DNA of 64,000 bases from Salinibacterium sp. (GCA_015234465.1 JADGNA010000006.1:186001-250000); one strand, 5' to 3'; counted from the stretch's first letter, positions 16,858-26,694 are shown. Notes: a model not told the origin generated them from the letters alone. Numbers and translations are program-made.

Positions 16858-19776
16858 GTGCCCCGCGAGCGTTCCTCGGCCGACGAGCCCATCCTGGATG
16901 ACGCTGAGCGCATCCCCGACGACGCCCCGAGGCACACGCCCGTCTGGGCGTTCCTCTCCGGGGTGTTGCTCGCGCTCGAGGCGTGGCTGCGTTCGCACGG
17001 CGGCAAGAAGCTGCAGTACAGCATTCGCGCCTTCTGGGCCATCGTCGGGGTCGCGGGCCTCGTGCTCATGTTCGGGCCCGTCATCAACAAGCCCATGGAG
17101 CTTGAGGACATCACCTCCTCGGCATCCTCCGCGACCGAGACGTGGATCGCCCGCAAGTTCGACGTCGACTACACGATCACGCGCGCACCCGACGGCACCG
17201 TGCGTGCCGAGGTGGTCGAGACGATCGCCGCGCTCTTTCCCGAGGACGTGAGCGAGCGCGGCATCGAGCGCGTGCTCGCCACGAACTACCAGGGGCACGA
17301 CCTCGCGCCCAGCGACATCCGTGCGACCCTCGATGGCGCCCCCATCGAGGTGGGGCGCAGCGCGACGCCCGACCAGCTTCGACTCTCACTCATGAGCGAG
17401 CAGGAGCTGACGGGCGACCACCAGTACGTGCTCGAGTACACGCTGCACCATCTGGCCTACCAGACGACGGATGAGGCCTCGGGTGCGCCGATCGACATGC
17501 TCGAGTGGGACGTGTTCGGGCCCTCGTGGCCGCAGGGATTCGCGGCGCTCGACGTGACCGTCACGCTGCCAGAGGAACTCGATGAACGGCTGTTGCGGCA
17601 GCCGCGTGGCGGGCTCGCGTGGACGCTCCTGGCGGCGAGCGACTGGATCGAGGCAGAGGCGGATGCCCCGCCCGGCACCGCGGTCTACAACTTCACCAAC
17701 GAGCAGAACATGCCACCGCACTCGAACGCGTGGTTCACCATGCCCTTCGAGGCCGAGACCTTCACGATGCCGCCGAAGTCCACCCTCTGGTGGGTGCAGA
17801 CCTTCGGCCCGCTCGCGCCGCTGGCCTTCCTCGCGGTCACACTCCTGTTCGCGCTCGCGGCCCGGGCGGTCGCCTGGAGCGATGAGCGCGGGCGCCCTTG
17901 GTTCACCGCGCAGGCTGAGCCGCCGCGCGAGGTCTCGCCGCGTCTCGCCGCGCAGATCCTGCGCGCACCTCGCACGATGGAACTCGCGGAGGCGCTCGAG
18001 AGCCGCAGTCGGGTACGCGTCGCGCAGGTTGCGCGGCGGGCCGGCCGCCTCGGCGACCTGCCGCGGGCGCTGACGCGATACCGCACCGCCCGGGAACGCC
18101 GTGAGCAGCTCAGGCGCGGCCTGCGGCGTATCCCGCGCGGTTTCGTGCGCGACCTCTTCATCGCCGCACCCATCGCCCTGACGATCGTGCAGTGGGGGCT
18201 CGTGCGCCAGCTCTCGCACCAGGCGACGCTCGCGATCGTGTGGTGGCCCGTCGCCTTCGTGCTCGTGTCATCCGCGATCGCACTCATCGTGCTCGCGATC
18301 GCACTCACGGCGCGGCCGCTCACAGAGAAGGGCGCGCTCGTCCGGCAGCACCTGCTCGGGATCGAGGTATACGCCGCGCGCACGCAGCTCCTCGACCGCA
18401 CGACGACCCGCGACACGCTGCTCCCCTACGTCGTGCTCTTCGGCCCTCCCCGTGCGACCGCACGCCGGGTGGGCGAGCTGGCCGCGCAGGAGGCGACGGC
18501 ATCGGATGACGCGGCCGACCGCGAACCGCACCCCGACGGCTACCTCTCCCCCGCCCGCATCCTCGTGCGCGTGATCGCCCTCGCCCTCGTCGGCGGTTCC
18601 ATCGCCATCGCGAGCACGATGACGAGCCCGCACAACCGCGAGCCGGAGGCCCTCATGTACGAGGGCGACCTGCCCGGCACCTGGGGTCACACCGTGCGCT
18701 CCTTCGAGGCGAGCGCCGAGCTGAGTCGCGGCGCGGACGACCGGGCCGTGCTCGAGGTGAGCCAGACCGCTCTCGTCGACTTCGACGACAGCATGCGGCA
18801 TCCGCCCCAGTACATGCACCAGTGGCCTCGCATACACGATGGCCAGGATCTGGGTCTCGAGATCGAGCGAGTGACGGTGGACGGCACGGCGGTGCCCTTC
18901 GACACGGGCCGCGACGGGGACGACACCTACATCGTCACCCGCATGGTCGAGGTCGTCAGCGGTGAGCACGAGGTGCGCATCGACTACCGCTATACCTCCG
19001 CGGCGACGGCGGCGGATGCTGTCGGTGGCGACCGCGTCGACCGCGTGCGGTGGGCCGCACTGGTCGAGGGCTGGGAGTACGACTACGGCTGGGACCCGGA
19101 CGATGAACCGGAGCCGTTCACGCTGGAACTGCGCATCCCGCAGGAACTCGAAGGTCTCGTGCGTGAGGGCGGCTGGCTGACGAAGGACCCCGACAGCTCC
19201 GAGGTCGTGCGCGAGTGGATGGAGGCGCCCATCCCCTTCGGCTCCGTCGCACTCCTCGACCGCTACGGGGACGATGTTCCCGAGCCGGGCAGCGTCACGG
19301 AGGACACGATGTCACGCGGCGAGGATGGCGCGCGGGTGCACCTGCTGGAGCTCCGCCATGGCGAGTACGACAGCTACCCCTCGCGTCTCGGCTGGACCGA
19401 CCTCGGCACGATCCTCGACTTCCCTGAGGGAACCTTCGCCGGACCCGACGCCTCGGCCCTCGACGACATCGAGGCGGAGAAGAACATGCCGACGGTGTTG
19501 GTCGGGGTGCTCTCCGTCATCGCGGTCGGACTCGGGCTGCTCGCCCTCGCGAGGGGACCGCTCCGCGAGACGGCCCGCCGCCCGGGCCTGCTGCGGGACA
19601 TGATCCGGTGGCTGGCCCCGGCCTCGGCGCTCGGGGCGCTCATCCTGTTCTTCTGGGCAAGCGCCGATATGGCGAGTGATCATCCCGCGCTCGGCGTGAT
19701 GGCGGTGCCGACGCTCGCGGGGATTGCGGCGGCCGTGACGGGCCTGATCCTTACTCGGCGGCGCAAGAAGAAGTAG
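16858..19776 (+). CDS. Large membrane protein with DUF2207-type domains (972 aa)
   Basis: After a soluble N-terminus there is a membrane helix (AFWAIVGVAGLVLMFGPVI). A large extracytoplasmic DUF2207-like beta domain follows (VDYTITRAPDGTVRAEVVET onward). Further helices come at about residues 320 (LAPLAFLAVTLLFALAARAV), 440-490 (IALTIVQWGLVRQL, LVSSAIALIVLAIALTA) and 570. A second extracytoplasmic beta domain resembles the first, and three C-terminal helices end in RRRKKK. The pattern suggests an internal duplication. Function unknown. The GTG at 16858 gives the natural start; GCGTG-type spacing offers no clear ribosome site. Confidence 0.82.
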   Translation: MPRERSSADEPILDDAERIPDDAPRHTPVWAFLSGVLLALEAWLRSHGGKKLQYSIRAFWAIVGVAGLVLMFGPVINKPMELEDITSSASSATETWIARKFDVDYTITRAPDGTVRAEVVETIAALFPEDVSERGIERVLATNYQGHDLAPSDIRATLDGAPIEVGRSATPDQLRLSLMSEQELTGDHQYVLEYTLHHLAYQTTDEASGAPIDMLEWDVFGPSWPQGFAALDVTVTLPEELDERLLRQPRGGLAWTLLAASDWIEAEADAPPGTAVYNFTNEQNMPPHSNAWFTMPFEAETFTMPPKSTLWWVQTFGPLAPLAFLAVTLLFALAARAVAWSDERGRPWFTAQAEPPREVSPRLAAQILRAPRTMELAEALESRSRVRVAQVARRAGRLGDLPRALTRYRTARERREQLRRGLRRIPRGFVRDLFIAAPIALTIVQWGLVRQLSHQATLAIVWWPVAFVLVSSAIALIVLAIALTARPLTEKGALVRQHLLGIEVYAARTQLLDRTTTRDTLLPYVVLFGPPRATARRVGELAAQEATASDDAADREPHPDGYLSPARILVRVIALALVGGSIAIASTMTSPHNREPEALMYEGDLPGTWGHTVRSFEASAELSRGADDRAVLEVSQTALVDFDDSMRHPPQYMHQWPRIHDGQDLGLEIERVTVDGTAVPFDTGRDGDDTYIVTRMVEVVSGEHEVRIDYRYTSAATAADAVGGDRVDRVRWAALVEGWEYDYGWDPDDEPEPFTLELRIPQELEGLVREGGWLTKDPDSSEVVREWMEAPIPFGSVALLDRYGDDVPEPGSVTEDTMSRGEDGARVHLLELRHGEYDSYPSRLGWTDLGTILDFPEGTFAGPDASALDDIEAEKNMPTVLVGVLSVIAVGLGLLALARGPLRETARRPGLLRDMIRWLAPASALGALILFFWASADMASDHPALGVMAVPTLAGIAAAVTGLILTRRRKKK

Positions 19777-19782
19777 ACGAAG

Positions 19783-20805
19783 TCAGGTCCTACGCCGCCC
19801 GCTGAGGAAGGCGAGCAGCCACTCGAGCGGGCCCTGCCCGATCGTCTTCCTCCACACGGGGGCGACGACGAGCGTCACCGCCGTGAAGATCATCCAGGTC
19901 GTGGCATCCGGGCCCCACCCGGCCAGGTCGAGCACATACCAGGCGGCGAGCGCGAGCACGTGCGTCGTGTAGACCGTGAGGGGCATGGCGCCGGCTGCGG
20001 CGAGGGGATACAGGATGCGTCCGGCGATGCCGCCTGCGGTACCCGCCCGTGGCGACGTGATCCAGATCAGGACGGCGACGGTGAGTGCCGCGGCTCCGAG
20101 GGCCGAGAGTTGCAGGGCGAGAGCGGACGGCCACGACGAGGGTCCGCCGTCGGGATCGAGGGAGAGGGTGAGCGCGAGGCCCACGGCGAAGAAAACCGCC
20201 CCGGCGATTGCCATCGCCACGTGGGTTCTAGGGCGAAGCAGGTCGGCTCGGGCGAGGAGGTATCCGGCGATGATGGACGGGAGCCAGGTGACCATCGGGT
20301 AGGAGCCCGTGAGCACCCAACCGATCGTCTCAGCGCCGATCACCCCAAGCAGGCCGTCACCGACCGGAACCGTGCGCCCGACGCCTGCCAGGATCGCGAT
20401 GTGTCCGGCCACCAGGAGCACGGCAGCGCCGGCCAGCAGCCATGCTGACGGCACGAAGAGCAGCGGCAGCATCAGGAGGAAGAGGATGCCCCACTCGTCG
20501 ATCACGACACTGACGCCGGAGAAGAACGATTCGAGGAGCAAGCCGAGTGCGAGCAGCAGGATTCCGCGGATCGCAACCTGCCAATGCACACGGCCACGCG
20601 GAGTCCCTGCCACGAGCAGGCCGAGCGAGATGCCGCCCACGAGGGCGAAGAGCATCCGCGGTCGCGTGCCCTCCGCAAGCTCGTCGAGCACGACGAACGC
20701 CCCCGTGGGCTCGCTGACTGAGATCGTGTGGGCGGTGAACATGCCCAGCACGGCGACACCTCGCGCGACGTCGAGGCCCCGGATGCGCGTGTCGGCTGCT
20801 CGCAT
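19783..20805 (-). CDS. DUF418/heparan-acetyltransferase-like multi-pass membrane protein
   Basis: The 340-residue protein has about ten membrane helices. It starts IRGLDVARGVAVLGMFTAH, the signature of the DUF418/HGSNAT-like acyltransferase superfamily (R-G-x-D-x-x-R-G), and ends with AMPLTVYTTHVLALAAWY, also typical. It probably transfers or handles acyl groups at the cell envelope; the substrate is unknown. The ATG at 20805 is 13 nt downstream of the preceding DUF3151 gene stop on the same strand, so the two are likely co-transcribed. Confidence 0.85.
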   Translation of the reverse strand: MRAADTRIRGLDVARGVAVLGMFTAHTISVSEPTGAFVVLDELAEGTRPRMLFALVGGISLGLLVAGTPRGRVHWQVAIRGILLLALGLLLESFFSGVSVVIDEWGILFLLMLPLLFVPSAWLLAGAAVLLVAGHIAILAGVGRTVPVGDGLLGVIGAETIGWVLTGSYPMVTWLPSIIAGYLLARADLLRPRTHVAMAIAGAVFFAVGLALTLSLDPDGGPSSWPSALALQLSALGAAALTVAVLIWITSPRAGTAGGIAGRILYPLAAAGAMPLTVYTTHVLALAAWYVLDLAGWGPDATTWMIFTAVTLVVAPVWRKTIGQGPLEWLLAFLSGRRRT

Positions 20806-20818
20806 CGGGCGCGGCCAG

Positions 20819-21235
20819 CTACTCGCCGCTGCGGATCTTCTCGGCCGCCACGGGGTCGGAGTCGTCGAGGAACCTGGCCAGCCGCTCGACCTCATCCTCT
20901 TCGCCGATCGCGTCGGCGGCGCGCTGCAGGGCGAAGAGCGCCCGCAGCACCCCCCGGTTGGGTTCGTGCGACCACGGGATGGGGCCGTGGCCCTTCCAGC
21001 CTGAGCGGCGCAGCGCGTCGAGGCCGCGGTGGTAGCCGACCCGAGCGAAGGCGTAGGACTCGAGCGTCTTGCCCTGCTCGTAGGCCTCATCGGCGAGGAG
21101 CGCCCACGCGAGGGATGACGTCGGGTGAGCCATGGCGACATCGGATGCCGCGAAGTCGGCGTCGGCGATCGACTCGAGCACTTCGGGCTCTTCTGGCAGG
21201 AGGGTCGGCTCAGGGCCGAGGAGGTTCGTGGGCAT
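20819..21235 (-). CDS. DUF3151 protein
   Basis: The 138-residue soluble actinobacterial protein of unknown function starts MPTNLLGPEPTLLPEEPEVL, a very recognisable DUF3151 beginning. It continues with the helical repeat-like part (SSLAWALLADEAYEQGKTLE; YHRGLDALRRSGWKGHGPIP), resembling a TPR-type fold. The length is normal. It lies 13 nt upstream of the DUF418-like membrane protein gene. Confidence 0.92.
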   Translation of the reverse strand: MPTNLLGPEPTLLPEEPEVLESIADADFAASDVAMAHPTSSLAWALLADEAYEQGKTLESYAFARVGYHRGLDALRRSGWKGHGPIPWSHEPNRGVLRALFALQRAADAIGEEDEVERLARFLDDSDPVAAEKIRSGE

Positions 21236-21345
21236 GGGTCAACGCTAGCGCGGACCATCCCTCCGACACTCTCTCGTCCCACAGATTTCAAGCCCTCGAC
21301 CTCGAAGCGGAGGGCTGCCGGGCCGTCGGGATGCGGCTCCGCTGG

Positions 21346-22065
21346 CTATGACCCGGGACTGACGAGGCCGCCGAGCAACAGCGAGACGACCATTGCGACG
21401 ATGACCGAGTTGAAGGTGAACGCGAAGAGCACGTTGGTGCGCACGAGCCCCCAAGCCTCGCGGGACCGGATGTCGGCGGAGACCGTTGCGGCCATAGTCG
21501 ACAGGAGCACCGCGAGGGTGAGGTAGTCGGCGAAGCGGATGTCTCCGTCGATGCCGAGCACGATGTGCGGATGCTCGCGGTCGCTGCTGCTGCCGAGACG
21601 CATGTACTGCAGGGCGAACGCGTAGACCATGAGCGCCCACGAGCCAGCCACGCAGAGCAGGCCCAAGGCCACGTAGAGCAGGTTGCCGCGGTACGAGGCG
21701 TCCTGCGCGATCAGGACGGTAACACCGACGGCGCCGATCGCGGCCATGAGGGTCCAGCTGGATGCGCCGCCGTAGCCGAGCAGCGCCGACCACCACTTGC
21801 CCTGGTACGCACGCTCCCGCTCGACCTGCACCGCGAGGGCGCGTGGGCCAGGGCGGGAGTAGGCGCGGTGGGTCCAGAGCAGGTAGATGGCGGCGAAGGC
21901 CGGCCAGATGAGCAGGTACGCGTCAATGCCGAAGGCGAGCGGGTCGACCTCGCCCAAATCGCCGCGAATCGCGGTGAGGCCGAGGGCCAGTCCCACGCCG
22001 ACGAAGGCGGAAATGAGGGAGCTCCAGTTGGCTCTCGCGGTGTCGCTCACGTAACGGTTCAGCAC
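21346..22065 (-). CDS. DUF1345 membrane protein
   Basis: The 239-residue protein has six predicted helices in the DUF1345 order. Two come at the N-terminus (LISAFVGVGLALGLTAIRG, AYLLIWPAFAAIYLLWTH) and two in the middle (ASSWTLMAAIGAVGVTVLI, LLYVALGLLCVAGSWALMVY). After the amphipathic segment FALQYMRLG and the conserved FADYLTLAVLLSTMA there is a last helix near the end. Function is unknown. It is divergent from the NUC1-type nuclease gene, with about 80 nt between starts. Confidence 0.87.
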   Translation of the reverse strand: MLNRYVSDTARANWSSLISAFVGVGLALGLTAIRGDLGEVDPLAFGIDAYLLIWPAFAAIYLLWTHRAYSRPGPRALAVQVERERAYQGKWWSALLGYGGASSWTLMAAIGAVGVTVLIAQDASYRGNLLYVALGLLCVAGSWALMVYAFALQYMRLGSSSDREHPHIVLGIDGDIRFADYLTLAVLLSTMAATVSADIRSREAWGLVRTNVLFAFTFNSVIVAMVVSLLLGGLVSPGS

Positions 22066-22143
22066 TAGAAAGAGTTTATGCTGCCGCCATGACGAGGCAG
22101 CGGTGGCGTTGAACTACCAGCCCACCCGCCTAGCGTGGGACAC

Positions 22144-22986
22144 ATGGACGGCGAGTTCGGCGATGGTTACGACCCTGCTTTCCTCGCGTCCGCAGTGCCG
22201 CTGCCCCAAGCGGTGCGCGAGCGCCGCCTGAGCGAGCTGCCCTACACGCACTTCACCGTGCTGCACGATCGCGACCGTCGGCTGGCCGCCGCGACGGCCG
22301 TGAACATCGACGGCGCCCGCCTGGTGGATGTCCCACGGGCCGACGACTGGCACCTCGATACGCGCATCCCGGCGGAGGAGCAGGCCGGGCCGACCCTGTA
22401 CCGCAACAACGACCTTGATCGCGGTCACCTCGTGCGGCGCCGCGACCCCGTGTGGGGTGCCAGGGATGCGGCAGAACGCGCCAACTTCGACACCTTCGCC
22501 TACACGAACGCCGCACCCCAGGCATCCGGTTTCAACCAGTCAAAGCTCCTCTGGCTTGGCCTCGAAGATCACGTCTTGGAGCACGCGCTGGCCCACTCGC
22601 TGCGCCTGACGGTGTTCACGGGACCCGTGCTCGCCGATGCAGACCCGCGCTATCGTGGCGTGCAGATTCCGCTGGCGTTCTGGAAGGTCGCCGCCTGGTC
22701 GGATGCCGAGGGTGCGCTGGCGGCGGCGGGGTTCCTGCTCGAGCAGCGCGCGGAGCTGGACGGGGTCGACCTGCAGGAGGCCTTCCACCGCGCTGAGAGG
22801 GCCGAATCGGCACCCCCGCTGGGGCCGTTCCGCACGTTCCAGGTGCCCATCGCCGAGATCGAGGAGCTCACTCGGCTCGGGCTCGGCCCGCTCGCCCGCG
22901 TCGACCGCCTTCTGCTCGCGGGCGTCGCGCCCAAGCCAGGAGCAAGGCGGGTGAGGCTCAACGGCCCCGACGATCTGATCGTCTAG
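22144..22986 (+). CDS. DNA/RNA non-specific endonuclease (NUC1/beta-beta-alpha-metal type)
   Basis: The 280-residue nuclease carries the family motif DLDRGHLVRRRDPVWG, whose His is the catalytic base of the DRGH motif. FDTFAYTNAAPQASGFNQSK follows, with the Asn ligands for the metal ion, then the conserved TGPVLADADPRYRG. Usual members are secreted, but no signal peptide is visible, so it may act in the cytoplasm or use another export route. The ATG at 22144 is preferred over a GTG at 22135. It is transcribed alone. Confidence 0.88.
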   Translation: MDGEFGDGYDPAFLASAVPLPQAVRERRLSELPYTHFTVLHDRDRRLAAATAVNIDGARLVDVPRADDWHLDTRIPAEEQAGPTLYRNNDLDRGHLVRRRDPVWGARDAAERANFDTFAYTNAAPQASGFNQSKLLWLGLEDHVLEHALAHSLRLTVFTGPVLADADPRYRGVQIPLAFWKVAAWSDAEGALAAAGFLLEQRAELDGVDLQEAFHRAERAESAPPLGPFRTFQVPIAEIEELTRLGLGPLARVDRLLLAGVAPKPGARRVRLNGPDDLIV

Positions 22987-23069
22987 CCGCTCGGTTCCTC
23001 ACCGGATGCCGCTCCCGCTGTAGTGTGACCGGCATCCGAGCCTGTGACCGACTGAAAGTGAGAAGCACT

Positions 23070-23480
23070 GTGGCTGCGAAGGAACCCGCGATGTCGCCAT
23101 CCGACCTGCCTGTGGTGGAGGCGCTCGATCGCGCAACGGGGCCACGCCGTGCCGAGTCCGAAGAGCTCCTCGCCCTCCACCGGGAAGTCAGTGGACACGA
23201 ACCGGTCGTCTGGGCCGGCCGCATCGTCGGTTTCGGGGAGTACGAGTATCGCTACGAGAGCGGCCATGGCGGACGGGCGCCGGAACTGGCCTTCGCCACG
23301 GGCAGCAAGCACACCATCTACCTCGAGCGCGACTTCGCCCAGCAGTGGCCGGACCTGCTGGAGAGGCTCGGCCCACACCGAGCCAGCACAGCATGCCTCT
23401 ATCTCACCCGCCTGAGCGAGGTGGACCGGGATGTCCTCCGGGAACTCCTCGAGCGCTCGCTCGCGCAGACCCGCGCGTGA
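23070..23480 (+). CDS. DUF1801 protein (YdhG-like fold)
   Basis: The ~136-residue soluble protein shows the DUF1801 pattern. RRAESEELLALHREVSGHEP is followed by VWAGRIVGFGEYEYRYESG, GRAPELAFATGSKHTIYL and a C-terminal HRASTACLYLTRLSEVD helix-strand part. The biochemical role of this frataxin-like fold is not settled. The GTG at 23070 gives the usual N-terminal length; an ATG at 23091 with GAAGGA 7 nt upstream is a strong alternative. The next gene starts about 28 nt after the stop. Confidence 0.85.
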   Translation: MAAKEPAMSPSDLPVVEALDRATGPRRAESEELLALHREVSGHEPVVWAGRIVGFGEYEYRYESGHGGRAPELAFATGSKHTIYLERDFAQQWPDLLERLGPHRASTACLYLTRLSEVDRDVLRELLERSLAQTRA

Positions 23481-23508
23481 CCAGGGCGGACCGCGGGACC
23501 CAGCCGTG

Positions 23509-24543
23509 ATGGTCGAGCTCAGCGCGGAGCAGGCTCGGCGCATGCGCTGGCACACCCAACTGTTGGGCGGTTCGTCGCTCACCCCCGCCGAAGTCGTGCG
23601 GCGTGCCGTGGCCCTGCAGGGACAGGACCTCCCCGGCGTGCTGCGGGCGATCGCTATCCGCTCGCGTGCGGAGACGACACTCGCCGACGTGCGCGCGGCG
23701 TTCGATGCGGGAGAACTCGTGCGCTCGTGGCCCATGCGCGGCACCCTCTTCGCGACCACGCCCGAGCAGCTGGCCGCCCTGCTGCACTTCACCGGTGAGC
23801 GTCTTCACCGTGCGGCGGCGCGCCGACGGTCTGAGCTTGGACTCGACGATCGCGTCGTCGATGCGGCCCGCGAGGTTCTCCTGCGCGAGCTCGGTTCCCA
23901 GCCGCTCACCCGCGCCGAGCTGCTGGCCAACTGGGAGGCCGCGGGCATCGCGACCACGGAGGGCCGCGGCTATCACCTGATCGCCCACTTCGCGATCGCG
24001 GGCCTCGTGCACTGGGGCGCGTTCGCCGACTCCGGCACCGAGCAACTGCTGACCCTCTCCCCCGCGCACGAACCAGCTGACCCCGATGCGGCGCTCGCCG
24101 CGGTGGTGCGCGGCTACGTCTCGGCGAGGGGGCCCGTGACGGAGGCCGACCTGGCGTGGTGGACGAAACTGCCGCTCGGCGTGCTGCGCCGCGCCGTGGC
24201 ATCCGTCGACGACCTGGTCACCGTCTCGGTGGACGGCGCGACCGCATGGATGATCGGCGAAGCGACGTCGGCGGAAGCGAGCGGGGTCACGCTCGTGCCG
24301 GCCTTTGACGAGTGGATCCTCGGCTACGCAGACCGCTCGCTCGTCGCGAGCCCGCGGATGCTCGCCGCGCTCGTCCCCGGAAACAACGGCGTGTTCCGCC
24401 CCGCAGTCCTGGTCGACGGCGTCGTCGTGGGGACCTGGCGGATGCCGCGCGACAAGCAGCCCGTCGTCGACATCGTCGAGAAGGTGCCGGCGCGAACGCG
24501 AAGCGCGATCGACGCCGCCGTCGCTTCGTGGCCGCACGGGTAG
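23509..24543 (+). CDS. Winged-helix DNA-binding domain protein (HTH_42/AlkZ-like)
   Basis: The 344-residue protein belongs to the winged-helix family that includes the AlkZ and YcaQ DNA glycosylases. Characteristic parts are VVRRAVALQGQDLPGVLRAI, the segment LVRSWPMRGTLFATTP (the family usually has a QxQ/QxD motif in this region), and LVPAFDEWILGYADRS near the C-terminus. The GTG at 23506 directly precedes the ATG. Whether it is an active interstrand-crosslink glycosylase or a plain DNA-binding protein cannot be decided by eye. Confidence 0.83.
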   Translation: MVELSAEQARRMRWHTQLLGGSSLTPAEVVRRAVALQGQDLPGVLRAIAIRSRAETTLADVRAAFDAGELVRSWPMRGTLFATTPEQLAALLHFTGERLHRAAARRRSELGLDDRVVDAAREVLLRELGSQPLTRAELLANWEAAGIATTEGRGYHLIAHFAIAGLVHWGAFADSGTEQLLTLSPAHEPADPDAALAAVVRGYVSARGPVTEADLAWWTKLPLGVLRRAVASVDDLVTVSVDGATAWMIGEATSAEASGVTLVPAFDEWILGYADRSLVASPRMLAALVPGNNGVFRPAVLVDGVVVGTWRMPRDKQPVVDIVEKVPARTRSAIDAAVASWPHG

Positions 24544-24598
24544 CCTTGAGACGCGACGACTGGAGGATGCAATCACCCCGCACGAGAACCGAACCATC

Positions 24599-25426
24599 AT
24601 GGCTCGCCCTTGGACTTCCATCCCGCCCGGGCCGCATGACATCCGTCTCGTCGTCTGCGACATGGATGGTTCCCTGCTGACGGATGACGGGCACGTCCCC
24701 GAGTCGTTCTGGCCCCTCCTCGAGGTGATGCAGTCACGCGGGATCGCGTTCGTGCCCGCGAGCGGGCGCCAGTACGCCACGCTCAGAGAGGTGTTCTCGC
24801 GCGTGCCGGGCGACCTCACCTACGTCGCGGAGAACGGCAACCTGGTGGTGCAGGGCGGGGAGGTGCTGTCGTCGACGGCGATGGATGCCGCCACCGTGCA
24901 GCGGGTGATCGAGACGGTGCGGCACAGCGAGAAGGACCTCGGCCTCGTGGTGTGTGGCCTCGCCAGCGCCTACATCGAACACAGCGAACCGGCGTTCCTC
25001 GCCGAGGCCCAGAAGTACTACGCCCGCCTTGAGACCGTCGCAGACCTGATGGACGTCAGCGACGACGTGCTCAAGCTGGCCGTCTGCGACTTCGCGGATG
25101 CGGAGGGCACCGCGGGCACGACCTTCCGTGACCTCGCCGAGACCCACCAGGTGGTTGTCTCGGGCAAGCGGTGGGTCGACATCATGAACGACGGCGTCGA
25201 CAAGGGTCGTGGTGTGCGCAAGCTGCAGGAGGCATCCGGGGTCACGCCGGCCCAGACGGTCGTCTTCGGCGACTACCTCAACGACCTCCAGATGCTGGAT
25301 GCGGCGGACTGGTCGTTCGCGATGGCCAACGCGCACCCGACGGTGCGCGACAACGCCCGCTACCTCGCGCCCAGCAACCAGGAACACGGCGTCGTCACGG
25401 CACTGGAGCACCTGCTCGGGCTCTGA
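24599..25426 (+). CDS. HAD-superfamily (Cof-type) phosphatase
   Basis: The 275-residue HAD hydrolase of the Cof/IIB subclass dephosphorylates sugar phosphates, flavin or PLP-type metabolites. Motif I is LVVCDMDGSLLTDDG with the nucleophile Asp and the acid/base Asp. Motif II lies in VPASGRQYAT (the Ser). The Lys is in DGVDKGRGVRKLQEASG, and motif IV is VVFGDYLNDLQMLDAADW. The cap is of the C2 type between motifs II and III. The start ATG at 24599 (MARPWTSIPPG) is chosen over a long spurious upstream frame. Confidence 0.92.
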   Translation: MARPWTSIPPGPHDIRLVVCDMDGSLLTDDGHVPESFWPLLEVMQSRGIAFVPASGRQYATLREVFSRVPGDLTYVAENGNLVVQGGEVLSSTAMDAATVQRVIETVRHSEKDLGLVVCGLASAYIEHSEPAFLAEAQKYYARLETVADLMDVSDDVLKLAVCDFADAEGTAGTTFRDLAETHQVVVSGKRWVDIMNDGVDKGRGVRKLQEASGVTPAQTVVFGDYLNDLQMLDAADWSFAMANAHPTVRDNARYLAPSNQEHGVVTALEHLLGL

Positions 25427-25518
25427 CCGACGGTGCACAGTTAGACTCCGATCGCTCCCATCCCGCGACACCGAGTCGAAAGCACGCCCTTGACGCCACG
25501 ACCCCCTCGCGCCCGAGG

Positions 25519-25905
25519 ATGACCACCGCCGAGGCCGTCGGCATCATTGGCGAACTCATGTCGTGGATCGGCGGCGTGGTCGGAGTTCTCTGCCTCGCGG
25601 TCGCACTCCTGCTGCGCGTGGCCGGCGGCAAGCGCCAGCCCGTGCAGGTCACGGTGGTCGACGACCTCGAACAGCGCCTCGTCGCCATCTGGACCGTCGA
25701 CGACCGCACCTACTCGCAGGCGCTCGACCCGAGCATCCGCCTCTCCGACTGGACGGTCACGGGATACGTCTCCCCGGCCCGCCCCGAACGCGTGACGTTC
25801 CACAGGCGTTCACAGGCCGAACGGGTCTTCGTGACGCTCGCCATCGTCATGCTGGCCACGGGCGCGGCCGGCTTCATCGCGTCGTCAGTCTCGCTGCTGT
25901 TCTGA
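25519..25905 (+). CDS. Hypothetical membrane protein (128 aa)
   Basis: Two membrane helices frame a soluble middle part: IIGELMSWIGGVVGVLCLAVALLLRV near the N-terminus, and FVTLAIVMLATGAAGFIASSVSLLF at the very C-terminus. The central ~65 residues (VTVVDDLEQRLVAIWTVDDR onward) are probably a small beta domain. No family recognised. It follows the HAD phosphatase gene after about 90 nt on the same strand. Confidence 0.7.
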   Translation: MTTAEAVGIIGELMSWIGGVVGVLCLAVALLLRVAGGKRQPVQVTVVDDLEQRLVAIWTVDDRTYSQALDPSIRLSDWTVTGYVSPARPERVTFHRRSQAERVFVTLAIVMLATGAAGFIASSVSLLF

Positions 25906-26073
25906 CGACCTCACGCCGATGAGGTCCGGATGCGCACCTCGCGCTCCATGCGCTTCTCATGACGGGCGCGGCCTTGCCCCGGCGTACGTCGGCGTCTGTT
26001 CGAGCGCTTTCACCATGAAGTCGGCGACGGAGGCAACCGACCCTAGAGTCATGCCCGGCGGGTGCGGCGCGTG

Positions 26074-26652
26074 TCACTCCCGAGTGAGTTGGATGGTCCC
26101 GTCGGGTGTGGTGATGGAGGCGGATGCCTGACTGCAGGTAAAGGTCGCATCGTTGTAGACCGCAGGCACAGGCGGGATGGGCATCTCGGTCCCCGCCGTC
26201 GCCACGGTGAGTATCGAACCGACGTTGGTGTCCTCGATCGAGACGGCGCCCCCTGAGACCGAGTACTCGCCAGTGTCGATCCCATCCCGGGAGATGGTTA
26301 CCGCCTGGCCGTTGGTGACTCCGGTGAGCAACCAGTCCGCATATTCGGTGGCGAGCGTGTTCTCAGGTGAGAACGTCATGGTGACCCGGCCGCTCACGGA
26401 ATCGATCGCATCGCCGAACTCACTCAGGGATGCAAGAAAGAAGTCGTTGTCAGCGAGCCAGGTCCCGTGAAGACACTCTGCGGGATCGTCAGGGTTTGTG
26501 CCGGCGGAGCGGCCATCGGTCTCGCTTGTTGAGCCCGTGTCCGAGCTTGGCGTCGGCGTGCCGGCGGGTGGTTCCGCAGACGTTGAGGCGCAGGAGGTGA
26601 GGCCAAGCATCCCGGCCAAAATCAGCGTGCAGAGTACAGGTGCGCGAAGCAT
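26074..26652 (-). CDS. Putative lipoprotein (192 aa)
   Basis: Exported lipoprotein: signal peptide LRAPVLCTLILAGMLGLTSC with the lipobox L-T-S-C, followed by a Ser/Thr/Pro-rich linker. The beta-rich mature part (CLHGTWLADNDFFLASLSEF, then GRVTMTFSPENTLATEYADW) resembles a lipocalin-like or META-like barrel fold. It starts at 26652, 42 nt below the stop of the next lipoprotein gene, with which it probably forms one unit. Ligand unknown. Confidence 0.82.
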   Translation of the reverse strand: MLRAPVLCTLILAGMLGLTSCASTSAEPPAGTPTPSSDTGSTSETDGRSAGTNPDDPAECLHGTWLADNDFFLASLSEFGDAIDSVSGRVTMTFSPENTLATEYADWLLTGVTNGQAVTISRDGIDTGEYSVSGGAVSIEDTNVGSILTVATAGTEMPIPPVPAVYNDATFTCSQASASITTPDGTIQLTRE

Positions 26653-26694
26653 CGATGTGTCCCCTCGTCTATCGACTGCGGTATGACCCAGGCC